A stretch of DNA of 7,988 nt, taken from Victivallaceae bacterium (GTDB lineage Bacteria; Verrucomicrobiota; Lentisphaeria; Victivallales; Victivallaceae). Below the pieces are notes generated by a model that was given only the letters and a program-made list of their open reading frames with translations, was not told the DNA's origin and did not search any database. The DNA is taken from NCBI GenBank assembly GCA_028698975.1, contig JAQVVK010000098.1, forward strand, positions 1 through 7,988. The letters run 5' to 3'. This document shows, one piece after another, positions 1 through 6,448 of the stretch (its first letter is position 1; the number at the start of each line of letters is the position of its first letter). The position numbers and the translations under genes are program-made.

Positions 1-277
1 CGTTTATATTCTTGACGAACCGACCACCGGGCTGCATCTGGCCGACATCGATCAGCTTTTGGCGGTGCTTTTCAAGCTGCGCGACCTCGGCAACACGGTG
101 ATCGTGATCGAGCACAACCTTGATGTCATCAAGACAGCCGACTATATCGTGGATCTGGGGCCGGAGGGCGGCGACGCCGGAGGTGAAGTTGTGGCGCAAG
201 GCACTCCGGAGCAGGTCGCCGGGGTGGCCGCCTCGCATACCGGTCGCTACCTCAAAAGCTACCTCAAAAAGAGTTGA
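1..277 (+). CDS. uvrA: UvrA, excinuclease ABC subunit A, C-terminal fragment (5' end outside window)
   Basis: UvrA is the damage-sensing ATPase of UvrABC nucleotide excision repair in the cytoplasm; it dimerises, loads UvrB on lesions and leaves. Only the last 91 residues are visible, read in the frame starting at base 2. They hold the end of the second ABC ATPase: the Walker B and D-loop stretch (VYILDEPTTGLH), the H-loop histidine in VIVIEHNLDVIK, and the family-typical tail DLGPEGGDAGGEVVAQGTP followed by SHTGRYLKSYL. The gene stops with TGA at 275-277, five bases before the priA ATG, so uvrA and priA are probably co-transcribed. The fragment is intact with no frameshift. The family assignment is very secure because this tail is specific to UvrA among ABC ATPases. 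Confidence 0.97.
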   Translation, partial: VYILDEPTTGLHLADIDQLLAVLFKLRDLGNTVIVIEHNLDVIKTADYIVDLGPEGGDAGGEVVAQGTPEQVAGVAASHTGRYLKSYLKKS

Positions 278-282
278 ACGGC

Positions 283-2511
283 ATGGCTGTTGCAAAAGTT
301 ATAACCGATGTTTCGCTCGACCGCGGTTTCGATTATCTGATCCCGGCGGAGCTGGAAGGCAAAATCGCGGTCGGCATGATGGTCAAAGTGCCGTTTGGCC
401 GGAGTTTCCGCGACGGTTATGTGCTTGACCTCCGGGAAACCAGCGATTTCAAGGGCCAGCTCAAATTGGTGATCGGCATCGCCGAAACCCGCGCCCACAT
501 ACCGCCAGATCTGGTCAAACTGGGCCGCTGGATGGCCGATTACTACTGCGCCGGATGCGAGCAGGCGATCCGTACGCTGCTGCCGGCGGCGGTGCGCAGC
601 GGTCGCGTCAAGCCGAAATTGCGCAAACTCTACCGGGTTTCCGACACCGCGACGGCGCAGAGTTATGTGGCTTGCAACTCCCCGAAACCGTCGGCGGCGG
701 CCAAGGTTGAAATCGTCAAGTGCCTGTTGAACGGCGGCGAACTTCCGGCCGACGAGCTTAAAAAACGGACGGCGGTGTTTTCGCAGTCGGGGTTGAACAC
801 GCTTATACGCAACCACATCATCGCCGCCGAAGACAAACAGGTGCGGCGCGACGTTTTCGGCGACAGCACGGTAATGCCGGGCAAGCCGCTCACGCCGACT
901 CCGGATCAGGCCGCCGCGTTGAAGTTGATCTATGAAATGCTCGATCACAAGACCAAGCAGCACACGCTGCTTTTGCACGGCGTCACCAACTCCGGCAAGA
1001 CCGAGGTATATTTGCAGGCGATCGCCCGGGCTTTGGAGCTGGGCGGCTCCGCCATTGTGCTGGTGCCGGAAATCTCGCTCACGCCGCAGACGGTGCGCCG
1101 TTTCCGTTCCCGTTTCGGCGACCGTTTGAGCGTACTGCACAGCCGCCTAACCGACGGCGAACGCTTTGACGAGTGGAACCGTATCAACTCCGGCGAAGTC
1201 AGCATTGCCGTCGGTGCGCGATCGGCTCTTTTCGCCCCGTTTCGAAATTTGAAACTCATCATTGTGGACGAGGAGCATGAATCCAGCTACAAACAGTCGG
1301 AGGCTCCCCGTTACAACGCCCGCGACGTGGCGGTAATGCGCGGCATGATCGAGGGGGCATGTGTGATCCTCGGCTCGGCCACCCCGTCGGCGGAGTCGCT
1401 ATACAACGCGAATTCCGGCAAGTTCCTGCTTGCCCGCATGGCCTCGCAGGTCGACGACAAACTGCCGCCCCGGATCACCATTTACGACAAGCGGCGCGAC
1501 CCGCCGCCGGAACCGGGGAAAAGCAGTCTTTTCGCTCCGCCGCTGATCGAGGCGGTACGCGACCGCATGCGGCGCGGCGAGCAAAGCATTCTCTTTTTGA
1601 ACCGGCGCGGTTTCGCCCGGGTGATGGTCTGCGAAGCGTGCGCTTTTGAGGCGCGCTGTCCGGATTGCTCGGTGCCATACACCTACTCAAAAGTTCGCGG
1701 CACTTTGTGCTGCCATCTCTGCGGCGGCGTTATACCGGCATATACCGAGTGTCCGCAGTGCGGCTCCGACAAGATCCGTTACTCCGGCTCCGGCACCGAA
1801 AAAATCGAGGCCATGGCTTCGGCGGCGTTTCATCCGGCCCGCATAGCGCGCATGGATTCCGACACCATGCGCTCGGCCGCCGACTACGAAACCGTGCTGA
1901 ACCGTTTCCGGCGCGGCGAACTGGACATTTTGATCGGCACTCAGATGATCGCCAAAGGTCTGCACTTCCCCAATGTAACACTGGTCGGCATCATCAACGC
2001 CGATCAAGGGTTGATGATGGAGGATTTTCGCGCCTCGGAGCGCACTTTTCAACTGATTACCCAGGTGATCGGCCGGGCCGGGCGGGGTGATATTCGCGGC
2101 GAAGTCATTTTGCAGACCATGAACCCCGAAAACGTGGCGATAAAATATGCCGCCACATTGGATTTTGACGGATTCAGCGCATACGATCTGGAATTTCGCC
2201 AGATGCTGGGCTACCCGCCGTTTTCCCACCTGATCGCGGTGTTTTTCCGGGGGGAAAACGAGGCGGCGGTCGCCGCTTATGCTTCGGAAACCGCCGATCA
2301 ACTGCGCCGTTACGCGCATGAGGGGGTGACCGTCGCCGGGCCGCTTCCCGCCCCGATCGAACGGATCAAAGGCAAATTCCGCTATCTGGTGACCATTCGC
2401 GGCAACGGGTTGAAGCTCATACGCGAGGCATTGCGGGTCATTGCGCTGCACCGCACTCCGCCGGACGGGGTGGATATGTACGCCGACGTGGACGCGCTCT
2501 CACTGCAATAG
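283..2511 (+). CDS. priA: PriA, primosomal protein N' (replication restart 3'-5' DNA helicase)
   Basis: PriA recognises stalled forks and D-loops and reloads the replicative helicase. The 742-residue protein is full length for the family. Seen in order: an N-terminal DNA-binding region (1 to about 200), Walker A GVTNSGKTE (233-241, Lys239), Walker B DEEH (329-332), motif III GSATPS (364-369), a zinc-binding insert with four CxxC pairs (C450/C453, C459/C462, C477/C480, C490/C493), then helicase lobe 2 with GTQMIAKGLHFPN and QVIGRAGRG. All eight zinc-ligand cysteines are present, so the helicase should be functional. Start choice: ATG at 283 opens MAVAKVITDVSLDRGFDYL, the usual PriA beginning. 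An in-frame TTG at 274 overlaps the uvrA stop and would add only three residues. The Shine-Dalgarno is weak (GAG near 271-273), which fits translational coupling to uvrA. The 3' end overlaps convergent maf by 12 nt. Confidence 0.97.
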   Translation: MAVAKVITDVSLDRGFDYLIPAELEGKIAVGMMVKVPFGRSFRDGYVLDLRETSDFKGQLKLVIGIAETRAHIPPDLVKLGRWMADYYCAGCEQAIRTLLPAAVRSGRVKPKLRKLYRVSDTATAQSYVACNSPKPSAAAKVEIVKCLLNGGELPADELKKRTAVFSQSGLNTLIRNHIIAAEDKQVRRDVFGDSTVMPGKPLTPTPDQAAALKLIYEMLDHKTKQHTLLLHGVTNSGKTEVYLQAIARALELGGSAIVLVPEISLTPQTVRRFRSRFGDRLSVLHSRLTDGERFDEWNRINSGEVSIAVGARSALFAPFRNLKLIIVDEEHESSYKQSEAPRYNARDVAVMRGMIEGACVILGSATPSAESLYNANSGKFLLARMASQVDDKLPPRITIYDKRRDPPPEPGKSSLFAPPLIEAVRDRMRRGEQSILFLNRRGFARVMVCEACAFEARCPDCSVPYTYSKVRGTLCCHLCGGVIPAYTECPQCGSDKIRYSGSGTEKIEAMASAAFHPARIARMDSDTMRSAADYETVLNRFRRGELDILIGTQMIAKGLHFPNVTLVGIINADQGLMMEDFRASERTFQLITQVIGRAGRGDIRGEVILQTMNPENVAIKYAATLDFDGFSAYDLEFRQMLGYPPFSHLIAVFFRGENEAAVAAYASETADQLRRYAHEGVTVAGPLPAPIERIKGKFRYLVTIRGNGLKLIREALRVIALHRTPPDGVDMYADVDALSLQ

Positions 2512-3054
2512 AGCCAATTCTCGCAGCAACCGCTCCAGCGGCAGACCGACCACGTTGTTAATGTCGCCCTCAATGCGTTCGATCAAGAGATCGCCATGCT
2601 CCTGCGCGGCATAGGCTCCGGCTTTGTCCAAAACATTGACCAGTTCCAAATACCGGTCCACCACCGGGCAATCGAAATCTCGAAAGGTGACCCAGGTGGT
2701 TTCCACCCAATCCCGATCCGCTTCCGGCTCCATACGGCGCAACGCCACCCCGGTCAACACCCGGTGGGTGCGGCCGGCCAATCCCAGCAGAATTCGTTTG
2801 GCGTCGGCCATATCGACCGGTTTCCCGATGCAGCGGCCGCCGTCGGCCACCACCGTGTCGGCGCCGATGGCCAGATCATGCGGATGGCGAAGCGCGGCGG
2901 CTTCGGCTTTAAGCCGGGCGTTGAGACGCACCAGCGATTCGGGTGAGTCGGCCAGCTTCAGCTCGTTTACCGCGACCGGTGCCGTCCTGAATTCGACGCC
3001 GGCCGCAGTCAGCAATGCCTTGCGGCGGGGTGACTCAGAGGCTAAGAGGAGCAT
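2500..3054 (-). CDS. maf: Maf-family nucleoside triphosphate pyrophosphatase (YhdE-like)
   Basis: Maf proteins hydrolyse non-canonical or excess nucleoside triphosphates to the monophosphate plus pyrophosphate, keeping them out of nucleic acids; some members also affect septum formation. At 184 residues it has normal length. Visible motifs are the N-terminal substrate loop LASESPRR (4-11), GADTVV (64-69, Asp66 the expected catalytic base), GKP (77-79), the stretch RTHRVLTGVAL (95-105), DKAGAYAAQ (143-151) and the closing NVVGLPLERL (167-176). The AGAY-AxQ form is that of the YhdE/dTTP-UTP branch; the YceF (m7GTP) branch differs there, so YhdE-like activity is the better guess. It is the last gene of the - strand cluster. 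Its ATG lies 20 nt inside the 3' end of the AmaP-like gene and has no convincing Shine-Dalgarno, which suggests translation coupled to that gene. No terminator follows it before priA. Confidence 0.95.
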   Translation of the reverse strand: MLLLASESPRRKALLTAAGVEFRTAPVAVNELKLADSPESLVRLNARLKAEAAALRHPHDLAIGADTVVADGGRCIGKPVDMADAKRILLGLAGRTHRVLTGVALRRMEPEADRDWVETTWVTFRDFDCPVVDRYLELVNVLDKAGAYAAQEHGDLLIERIEGDINNVVGLPLERLLRELALLQ

Positions 3055-3553
3055 CGGAAGAACTTTTTTCCGGCTCGCGGATCGTTATAGGCGTCGCCGC
3101 GGAAAACGATTCAACCGAGAACTTGATCGCGGCCAGATTCTCGACGCCGAAAGTCTTTTTAAGCGTACCGACAATGGCCGGTTTCAGATTTTTAAGCACT
3201 TCCGGCAATCCGTTGCCGTCGTCGCAAAAAGAGCAGTAGAGGCTCATCGTGTATTTGCCGCCGCGCCGAAACAACCGTATGCGGTTGACCGAAAGCGAAC
3301 TGTATTCATCGAGCACCTGACGGGTGGCGTTTTCAATGGCGTCCTGCGAAATCACCACATCGCCGCCCTCGGCTTTGACCGTAAATTCGGAGCAACGCTT
3401 GTTGCGAAAGATCAAATGCAATATCAACCGCAGCACCATCAGCACCACGATAAGCGTCAACACCAGCATCAGCGCGGCAACGTAGCCGCGATTGAAGTCG
3501 TTGCAAAGCAGCGTCCGCCAAAAATCCATATTGGTTAACTCGGAAAAATGCAT
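3035..3553 (-). CDS. Membrane-anchored Asp23-like protein (AmaP-like)
   Basis: A 172-residue protein with one strongly hydrophobic segment at about residues 24-49 (ALMLVLTLIVVLMVL within it), followed by basic residues RNKR (50-53), then a soluble domain from about 55 to 155. The soluble part has the layout of an Asp23/DUF322 domain: a GGDVVISQDAIENATRQVL start, a strand-rich middle (RIRLFRRGGKYTMSLYCSF), a helix around LPEVLKNLKPAIVGTLKKTFG and a last strand AAIKFSVESF. In Staphylococcus, AmaP is the membrane anchor that holds Asp23 at the envelope; it has an N-terminal hairpin, whereas one span is clear here. The positive-inside rule (RNKR after the span) puts the Asp23-like domain in the cytoplasm. 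The ATG at 3553 follows GGAGG at a 6-nt spacing, which favours it over Met9. It lies 19 nt after the Asp23 gene and overlaps maf by 20 nt. Similarity is by pattern only; no search was run. Confidence 0.7.
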   Translation of the reverse strand: MHFSELTNMDFWRTLLCNDFNRGYVAALMLVLTLIVVLMVLRLILHLIFRNKRCSEFTVKAEGGDVVISQDAIENATRQVLDEYSSLSVNRIRLFRRGGKYTMSLYCSFCDDGNGLPEVLKNLKPAIVGTLKKTFGVENLAAIKFSVESFSAATPITIREPEKSSSDAPLSL

Positions 3554-3559
3554 AATTTG

Positions 3560-3564
3560 CCTCC
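3560..3564 (-). promoter_or_regulatory. Shine-Dalgarno for the AmaP-like gene
   Basis: GGAGG on the - strand stands 6 nt before the ATG at 3553, in the 19-nt gap after the Asp23 gene. It decides the start in favour of this ATG over the in-frame ATG eight codons later. Confidence 0.75.
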
Positions 3565-3572
3565 GCTGAAAT

Positions 3573-4031
3573 TCAGCTTAAAAGACTGGTTGTCGGGGTT
3601 TCAGAAGCCTCGCCGTCGCCTTCGGACGGCTCATCCTCGATTTCCTGCACCAAAACATTGACCTTGCGAACATTCATACCGGTACACGCTTCGACGCTCT
3701 CAATGACTTTCTTCTGAACGTCACGCGCCACCACCGGCACGTTGAACCCGAATTTCACATTGAGTTTGACTTCGACCGCCACCTGATTGTCGGAACCCAT
3801 CTCAACGGTTATGGCGCGCGCCTGCATGCGGCGGCTGCCCACGATCTCGGCAATGTTGTCAACCAGCGTGTTGCCGGCCAGACGGGACACGCCCTCCACC
3901 TGCAACGCGGCCTTTTTGACCAGTGCCGCCACCACATTTTCATGGATGCACACGTCGCCGAAACTCGAATTCTCCGCCGCGCCAGCCGCGACCGGGGATT
4001 CGTTTGAAACGCTCTTTTTGGCCGCTCTCAT
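3573..4031 (-). CDS. Asp23/Gls24 family envelope stress response protein
   Basis: A soluble protein of 152 residues. The Asp23/Gls24 (DUF322) domain spans about 24-132. It starts with FGDVCIHENVVAALVKKAAL, continues through VEGVSRLAG (45-53), the strands ITVEMGSDNQVAVEVKLNVKFG (two blocks, 74-95), the long helix VPVVARDVQKKVIESVEACTG (two blocks, 98-118), and ends with the typical strand MNVRKVNVLVQEI. An acidic, Ser/Thr-rich tail (130-152) and a short basic N-terminus flank it. There is no signal peptide or membrane span. In Firmicutes, Asp23 is an abundant protein that coats the inner membrane through AmaP and is linked to cell-wall or alkaline stress; its molecular activity is unknown. Here it lies only 2 nt after accC and directly before the AmaP-like gene. 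Its strong Shine-Dalgarno (AAGGAG, 4040-4045) suggests high expression relative to its neighbours. The family call is firm; the function is inferred from distant relatives. Confidence 0.9.
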   Translation of the reverse strand: MRAAKKSVSNESPVAAGAAENSSFGDVCIHENVVAALVKKAALQVEGVSRLAGNTLVDNIAEIVGSRRMQARAITVEMGSDNQVAVEVKLNVKFGFNVPVVARDVQKKVIESVEACTGMNVRKVNVLVQEIEDEPSEGDGEASETPTTSLLS

Positions 4032-4033
4032 GA

Positions 4034-5404
4034 TTATTTCTCCTTCTTGACGGATTTTTCGCGCTCGTGCATGAATTTCTCAACGAAGCCGGTATCGTAG
4101 ACGCCCTCGATGAAACTCTTATGATTCAAAATCAACTTCTGAAACGGTATGGTCGTCTTCACTCCGTCGATAACGATCTCGCCCAAAGCCCGGCGGCAGG
4201 TGGCCAACGCCTCCTTGCGATCATGCCCCCAGACGATCAGCTTGCCGATCATACTGTCGTAATACGGCGGTATCCGGTAGCCGGTAAAAGCGTGAGTATC
4301 CATACGCACATTGGGCCCGCCCGCCGGAATGAACATCGACAGCGTGCCCGGACAGGGCGTGAAATTCTTGTCGGGGTCTTCGGCATTGATGCGGCACTCG
4401 ATGGCATGGCCGTAAACCTGCACGTCCTTTTGACGGATCGACAGCTTTTCTCCCGCCGCCACCCGGATCTGTTCCTTGATGAGATCGACGCGGGTCACCG
4501 CCTCGGTGACCGGGTGCTCGACCTGAATACGGGTGTTCATCTCCATAAAGTAGAAACTTCCGGTGTCGGTGTAGAGAAATTCGATCGTCCCCGCCGAACT
4601 GTAACCCGACGCCTTGGCCGCCTTGACCGCCGCCGCGCCGATCTTTTCGCGCAGCTTGGCATTCATCACCGGCGACGGCGACTCCTCGATCAGCTTCTGA
4701 TTGCGCCGCTGCACGCTGCAATCGCGCTCTCCCAAATGCACCACGTTGCCGTAGTTGTCGGCAATGATCTGCACCTCGATGTGACGCGGATTGACCAGAA
4801 ACTTCTCCATATAAAGCGCACCGTTGCCGAAAGCGTTTTCCGCCTCGGTCTTGGCCGCGTAAAAGCCCTGTATCAAGCTGGCGTCGTTGTGGGCGATACG
4901 CATACCGCGACCGCCGCCGCCGGCGACCGCCTTGATGATTACCGGGTATTTTAGCTGTTTGGCTATCTTGAGAGCTTCGGCCTCGGTAGCGACAATACCG
5001 TCGCTTCCCGGCGTGGTCGGCACCCCCGCCCGCTTCATGGTCTCGCGGGCCACTGCCTTGTCGCCCAGTGCGCGCATCGCCTCGGGCGACGGCCCGATAA
5101 AGGCGATGCCGTGCTTGCGGCAGGCCTCGGCAAAATAGGCGTTTTCCGAGAGGAAACCGTAGCCCGGGTGAATGGCGTCAACGTCGCAAATAGCCGCCAC
5201 CGAAAGAATGCGGTCGATCAAAAGATAGCTGTGCGACGACTGCGCCGGCCCGATACACACCGCTTCGTCGGCCATGCGCACCGGCATGCTTTCGGCATCG
5301 GCCTGCGAATAGACCGCCACGGTGCGAACTCCGAGTTCGCGGCAGGCCCGGATGACCCGCACCGCGATTTCGCCGCGATTGGCGATTAATACTTTATTAA
5401 ACAT
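4034..5404 (-). CDS. accC: AccC, biotin carboxylase subunit of acetyl-CoA carboxylase
   Basis: AccC carboxylates the biotin on AccB using ATP and bicarbonate, the first half-reaction of malonyl-CoA synthesis for fatty acids. The 456 residues match the usual length. The N-terminal biotin carboxylase domain starts FNKVLIANRGEIAVRVIRAC. The ATP-grasp core has Lys116 (GDKA), Lys158 (VIIKAV), the glycine-rich loop AGGGGRGM (161-168), His208 (RHIE), Lys237 in CSVQRRNQKLIEESPSP, metal ligands Glu275 and Glu288, Asn290 and Arg292 (MEMNTRIQVEHPVTE), and Arg338 (ECRINAEDP). All residues needed for catalysis in the E. coli enzyme have counterparts. No biotinyl or carboxyltransferase domain is fused, so this is the stand-alone subunit rather than a pyruvate or propionyl-CoA carboxylase chain. 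The short tail is Lys/Glu-rich. It begins 19 nt after accB, the usual accBC arrangement, and ends 2 nt before the Asp23 gene. Confidence 0.97.
   Translation of the reverse strand: MFNKVLIANRGEIAVRVIRACRELGVRTVAVYSQADAESMPVRMADEAVCIGPAQSSHSYLLIDRILSVAAICDVDAIHPGYGFLSENAYFAEACRKHGIAFIGPSPEAMRALGDKAVARETMKRAGVPTTPGSDGIVATEAEALKIAKQLKYPVIIKAVAGGGGRGMRIAHNDASLIQGFYAAKTEAENAFGNGALYMEKFLVNPRHIEVQIIADNYGNVVHLGERDCSVQRRNQKLIEESPSPVMNAKLREKIGAAAVKAAKASGYSSAGTIEFLYTDTGSFYFMEMNTRIQVEHPVTEAVTRVDLIKEQIRVAAGEKLSIRQKDVQVYGHAIECRINAEDPDKNFTPCPGTLSMFIPAGGPNVRMDTHAFTGYRIPPYYDSMIGKLIVWGHDRKEALATCRRALGEIVIDGVKTTIPFQKLILNHKSFIEGVYDTGFVEKFMHEREKSVKKEK
4040..4045 (-). promoter_or_regulatory. Strong Shine-Dalgarno for the Asp23-family gene
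   Basis: AAGGAG read on the - strand lies 8 nt before the ATG at 4031, inside the last codons of accC. It is the best ribosome binding site in the window, so independent and high translation of the Asp23 protein is likely despite the 2-nt gap to accC. Confidence 0.8.
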
Positions 5405-5423
5405 AACCTTGCCCCGTGCCGTC

Positions 5424-5870
5424 TCAACCGATAATAAAAAGCGGCTGGCCGAACTCGACCGCCTGACCGTTTTCGGCCAGGACTTCTTTGATCACGCCGC
5501 TCTTTTCGGCCTTGATCTCGTTCATGACCTTCATCGCCTCTATGATGGCGACCACCGTATCCGGAGTGACTTTGTCGCCGACCTGGATGAACGGAGCCGC
5601 GTCGGGCGACCCGGAGCGGTAAAAGGTGCCGACCAGCGGCGAGTCGATGCTCTCCTTGGGCTCGGCCGGTGCCGGAGCCGGGGCGGCCGGAGCCGAAGCG
5701 GCGGCCGGAGCCTGAGCGATAGCCTGCTGGGGAGCTGCGACCAGCATGGGCGTCATGTTGGAGGAGCCGCGACGGATGCAGAGGTTGTATTCACCGGCTT
5801 CAACCTTGAATTCGGTAAGGTCGTGTTCGCTCATCAGTTTGACGATAGTTTTGATCTCTTCGATGTTCAT
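5424..5870 (-). CDS. accB: AccB, biotin carboxyl carrier protein of acetyl-CoA carboxylase
   Basis: AccB carries the biotin that shuttles carboxyl groups from AccC to the AccA/AccD carboxyltransferase. The protein has 148 residues. Seen in order: an N-terminal helix MNIEEIKTIVKLMSEHDLTEF that contacts AccC, a short strand pair (KVEAGEYNLCIRRG), a flexible Ala/Pro/Gln linker (about 45-70), and the biotinyl domain (about 74-148). That domain has the 'thumb' region GTFYRSGSPDAAPF typical of acetyl-CoA carboxylase carriers and the biotinylation site EAMKVMN with Lys114. Start choice: ATG at 5870 follows GGGAG (5878-5882) by 7 nt and gives the family-typical beginning. An in-frame ATG at 5897 would add nine residues and has no ribosome binding site. 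It follows aroQ by 46 nt and precedes accC by 19 nt. The thumb argues against the carriers of other biotin enzymes. Confidence 0.96.
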   Translation of the reverse strand: MNIEEIKTIVKLMSEHDLTEFKVEAGEYNLCIRRGSSNMTPMLVAAPQQAIAQAPAAASAPAAPAPAPAEPKESIDSPLVGTFYRSGSPDAAPFIQVGDKVTPDTVVAIIEAMKVMNEIKAEKSGVIKEVLAENGQAVEFGQPLFIIG

Positions 5871-5877
5871 AAGGCTG

Positions 5878-5882
5878 CTCCC
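5878..5882 (-). promoter_or_regulatory. Shine-Dalgarno deciding the accB start
   Basis: GGGAG on the - strand lies 7 nt before the ATG at 5870 and so picks that start over the upstream in-frame ATG at 5897. Confidence 0.65.
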
Positions 5883-5916
5883 GTGTTGCCGGCGCATATT
5901 GGCCGGCTGAATTTCT

Positions 5917-6363
5917 TTATTTTTTCAGTTTATTCAAATGCGCGACCAGCGCGCGGATCGCCAGCAGATACGAGTCGCCGCCGAACCCGGCGATCACACC
6001 GACGCACACCGGCGCGGTGAAGGATTGCCGACGGAATTCGTCGCGGGCTTCGACGTTTGACAGATGCACCTCCACCGCCGGAAGCGCGACCCCGGCGATT
6101 GCATCGCGCAGCGCGACCGACGTATGGGTGAACGCGGCCGGGTTTATGACAATGCCGTCAAACCCGTCTTTTCCGGCGCGACCGATGCGGTCGAGCAGCT
6201 CGCCCTCGTGGTTGGATTGGAAGTCACACAGCTCGCAGCCCAGCTCGGCGGCCAGCTTGCGGGCGCGATCCATGATGGAGGTCAACGTTTCAATACCGTA
6301 GACTGCCGGTTCGCGGGTTCCCAGCAGTTGAAGATTCGGACCGTTTAACAACAATAACTTCAT
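5917..6363 (-). CDS. aroQ: AroQ, type II 3-dehydroquinate dehydratase
   Basis: It dehydrates 3-dehydroquinate to 3-dehydroshikimate in the shikimate pathway, as a dodecameric cytoplasmic enzyme. At 148 residues it is full length. Visible family motifs are NGPNLQLLGTREPAVYG (7-23) with catalytic Arg17 and Tyr22, QSNHEGEL (49-56), the substrate-binding stretch INPAAFTHTSVALRDA (73-88), VEVHLSN (97-103) with catalytic His100, and the closing GVIAGFGGDSYLLA. The usual second Asn of NLNLLG is Gln12, a position that varies in the family. The start at 6363 has no visible Shine-Dalgarno, although the protein N-terminus fits exactly. It sits between the rodZ-like gene (85 nt upstream) and accB (46 nt downstream); aroQ upstream of accBC is a recurrent bacterial gene order. 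It may be the first gene of a sub-operon driven from the preceding gap. Confidence 0.97.
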   Translation of the reverse strand: MKLLLLNGPNLQLLGTREPAVYGIETLTSIMDRARKLAAELGCELCDFQSNHEGELLDRIGRAGKDGFDGIVINPAAFTHTSVALRDAIAGVALPAVEVHLSNVEARDEFRRQSFTAPVCVGVIAGFGGDSYLLAIRALVAHLNKLKK

Positions 6364-6448
6364 ATTAAGGCAAACTCGACCAATTTATACCGATTCCATC
6401 TGAATTAATGTAGCACGCTTTTGCGTTTTTTCCAGTTTATCCGCCGGA
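6364..6448 (-). promoter_or_regulatory. AT-rich 85-nt gap between rodZ-like gene and aroQ; possible internal promoter
   Basis: This is the longest gap in the - strand cluster and is clearly more AT-rich than its surroundings. Read on the - strand it contains TATAAA (6384-6389), a five-of-six match to a sigma70 -10 box about 20 nt before the aroQ ATG. No good -35 box lies at 16-18 nt spacing and there is no TGn extended -10. A start site near 6377 would leave a very short leader. The call is weak and rests on composition and one hexamer. Confidence 0.22.

Noticed and set aside
259..1140. Open frame of 293 codons on the - strand inside priA
   Set aside because: It is fully antisense to the conserved helicase region and its translation is rich in Arg, His and Gln with no recognisable domain. 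This is typical of the reverse frame of a GC-rich gene.
1687..2451. Open frame of 254 codons on the - strand inside the 3' half of priA
   Set aside because: It is the mirror of the PriA zinc-binding and helicase lobe 2 coding sequence and has no recognisable product.
2530..2541. Short inverted repeat CCGCTCCAGCGG near the priA/maf junction
   Set aside because: It has a 5-bp stem with a 2-nt loop, lies inside maf and has no T-tract on either strand, so it is not supported as a terminator.
2624..3538. Open frame of 304 codons on the + strand across maf and the AmaP-like gene
   Set aside because: It crosses two well-supported genes on the other strand, has no family motif and a low-complexity Arg/Ser/His-rich composition.
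4067..4954. Open frame of 295 codons on the + strand inside accC
   Set aside because: It is antisense to invariant biotin carboxylase motifs and its translation is His/Arg/Leu-rich with no domain; a composition artefact.
6412..6428. ACGC-TTTT-GCGT followed by a T-run on the + strand, resembling a terminator
   Set aside because: The stem is only 4 bp. The T-run orientation would terminate + strand transcription, where no gene lies upstream; on the - strand no T-run follows the hairpin.
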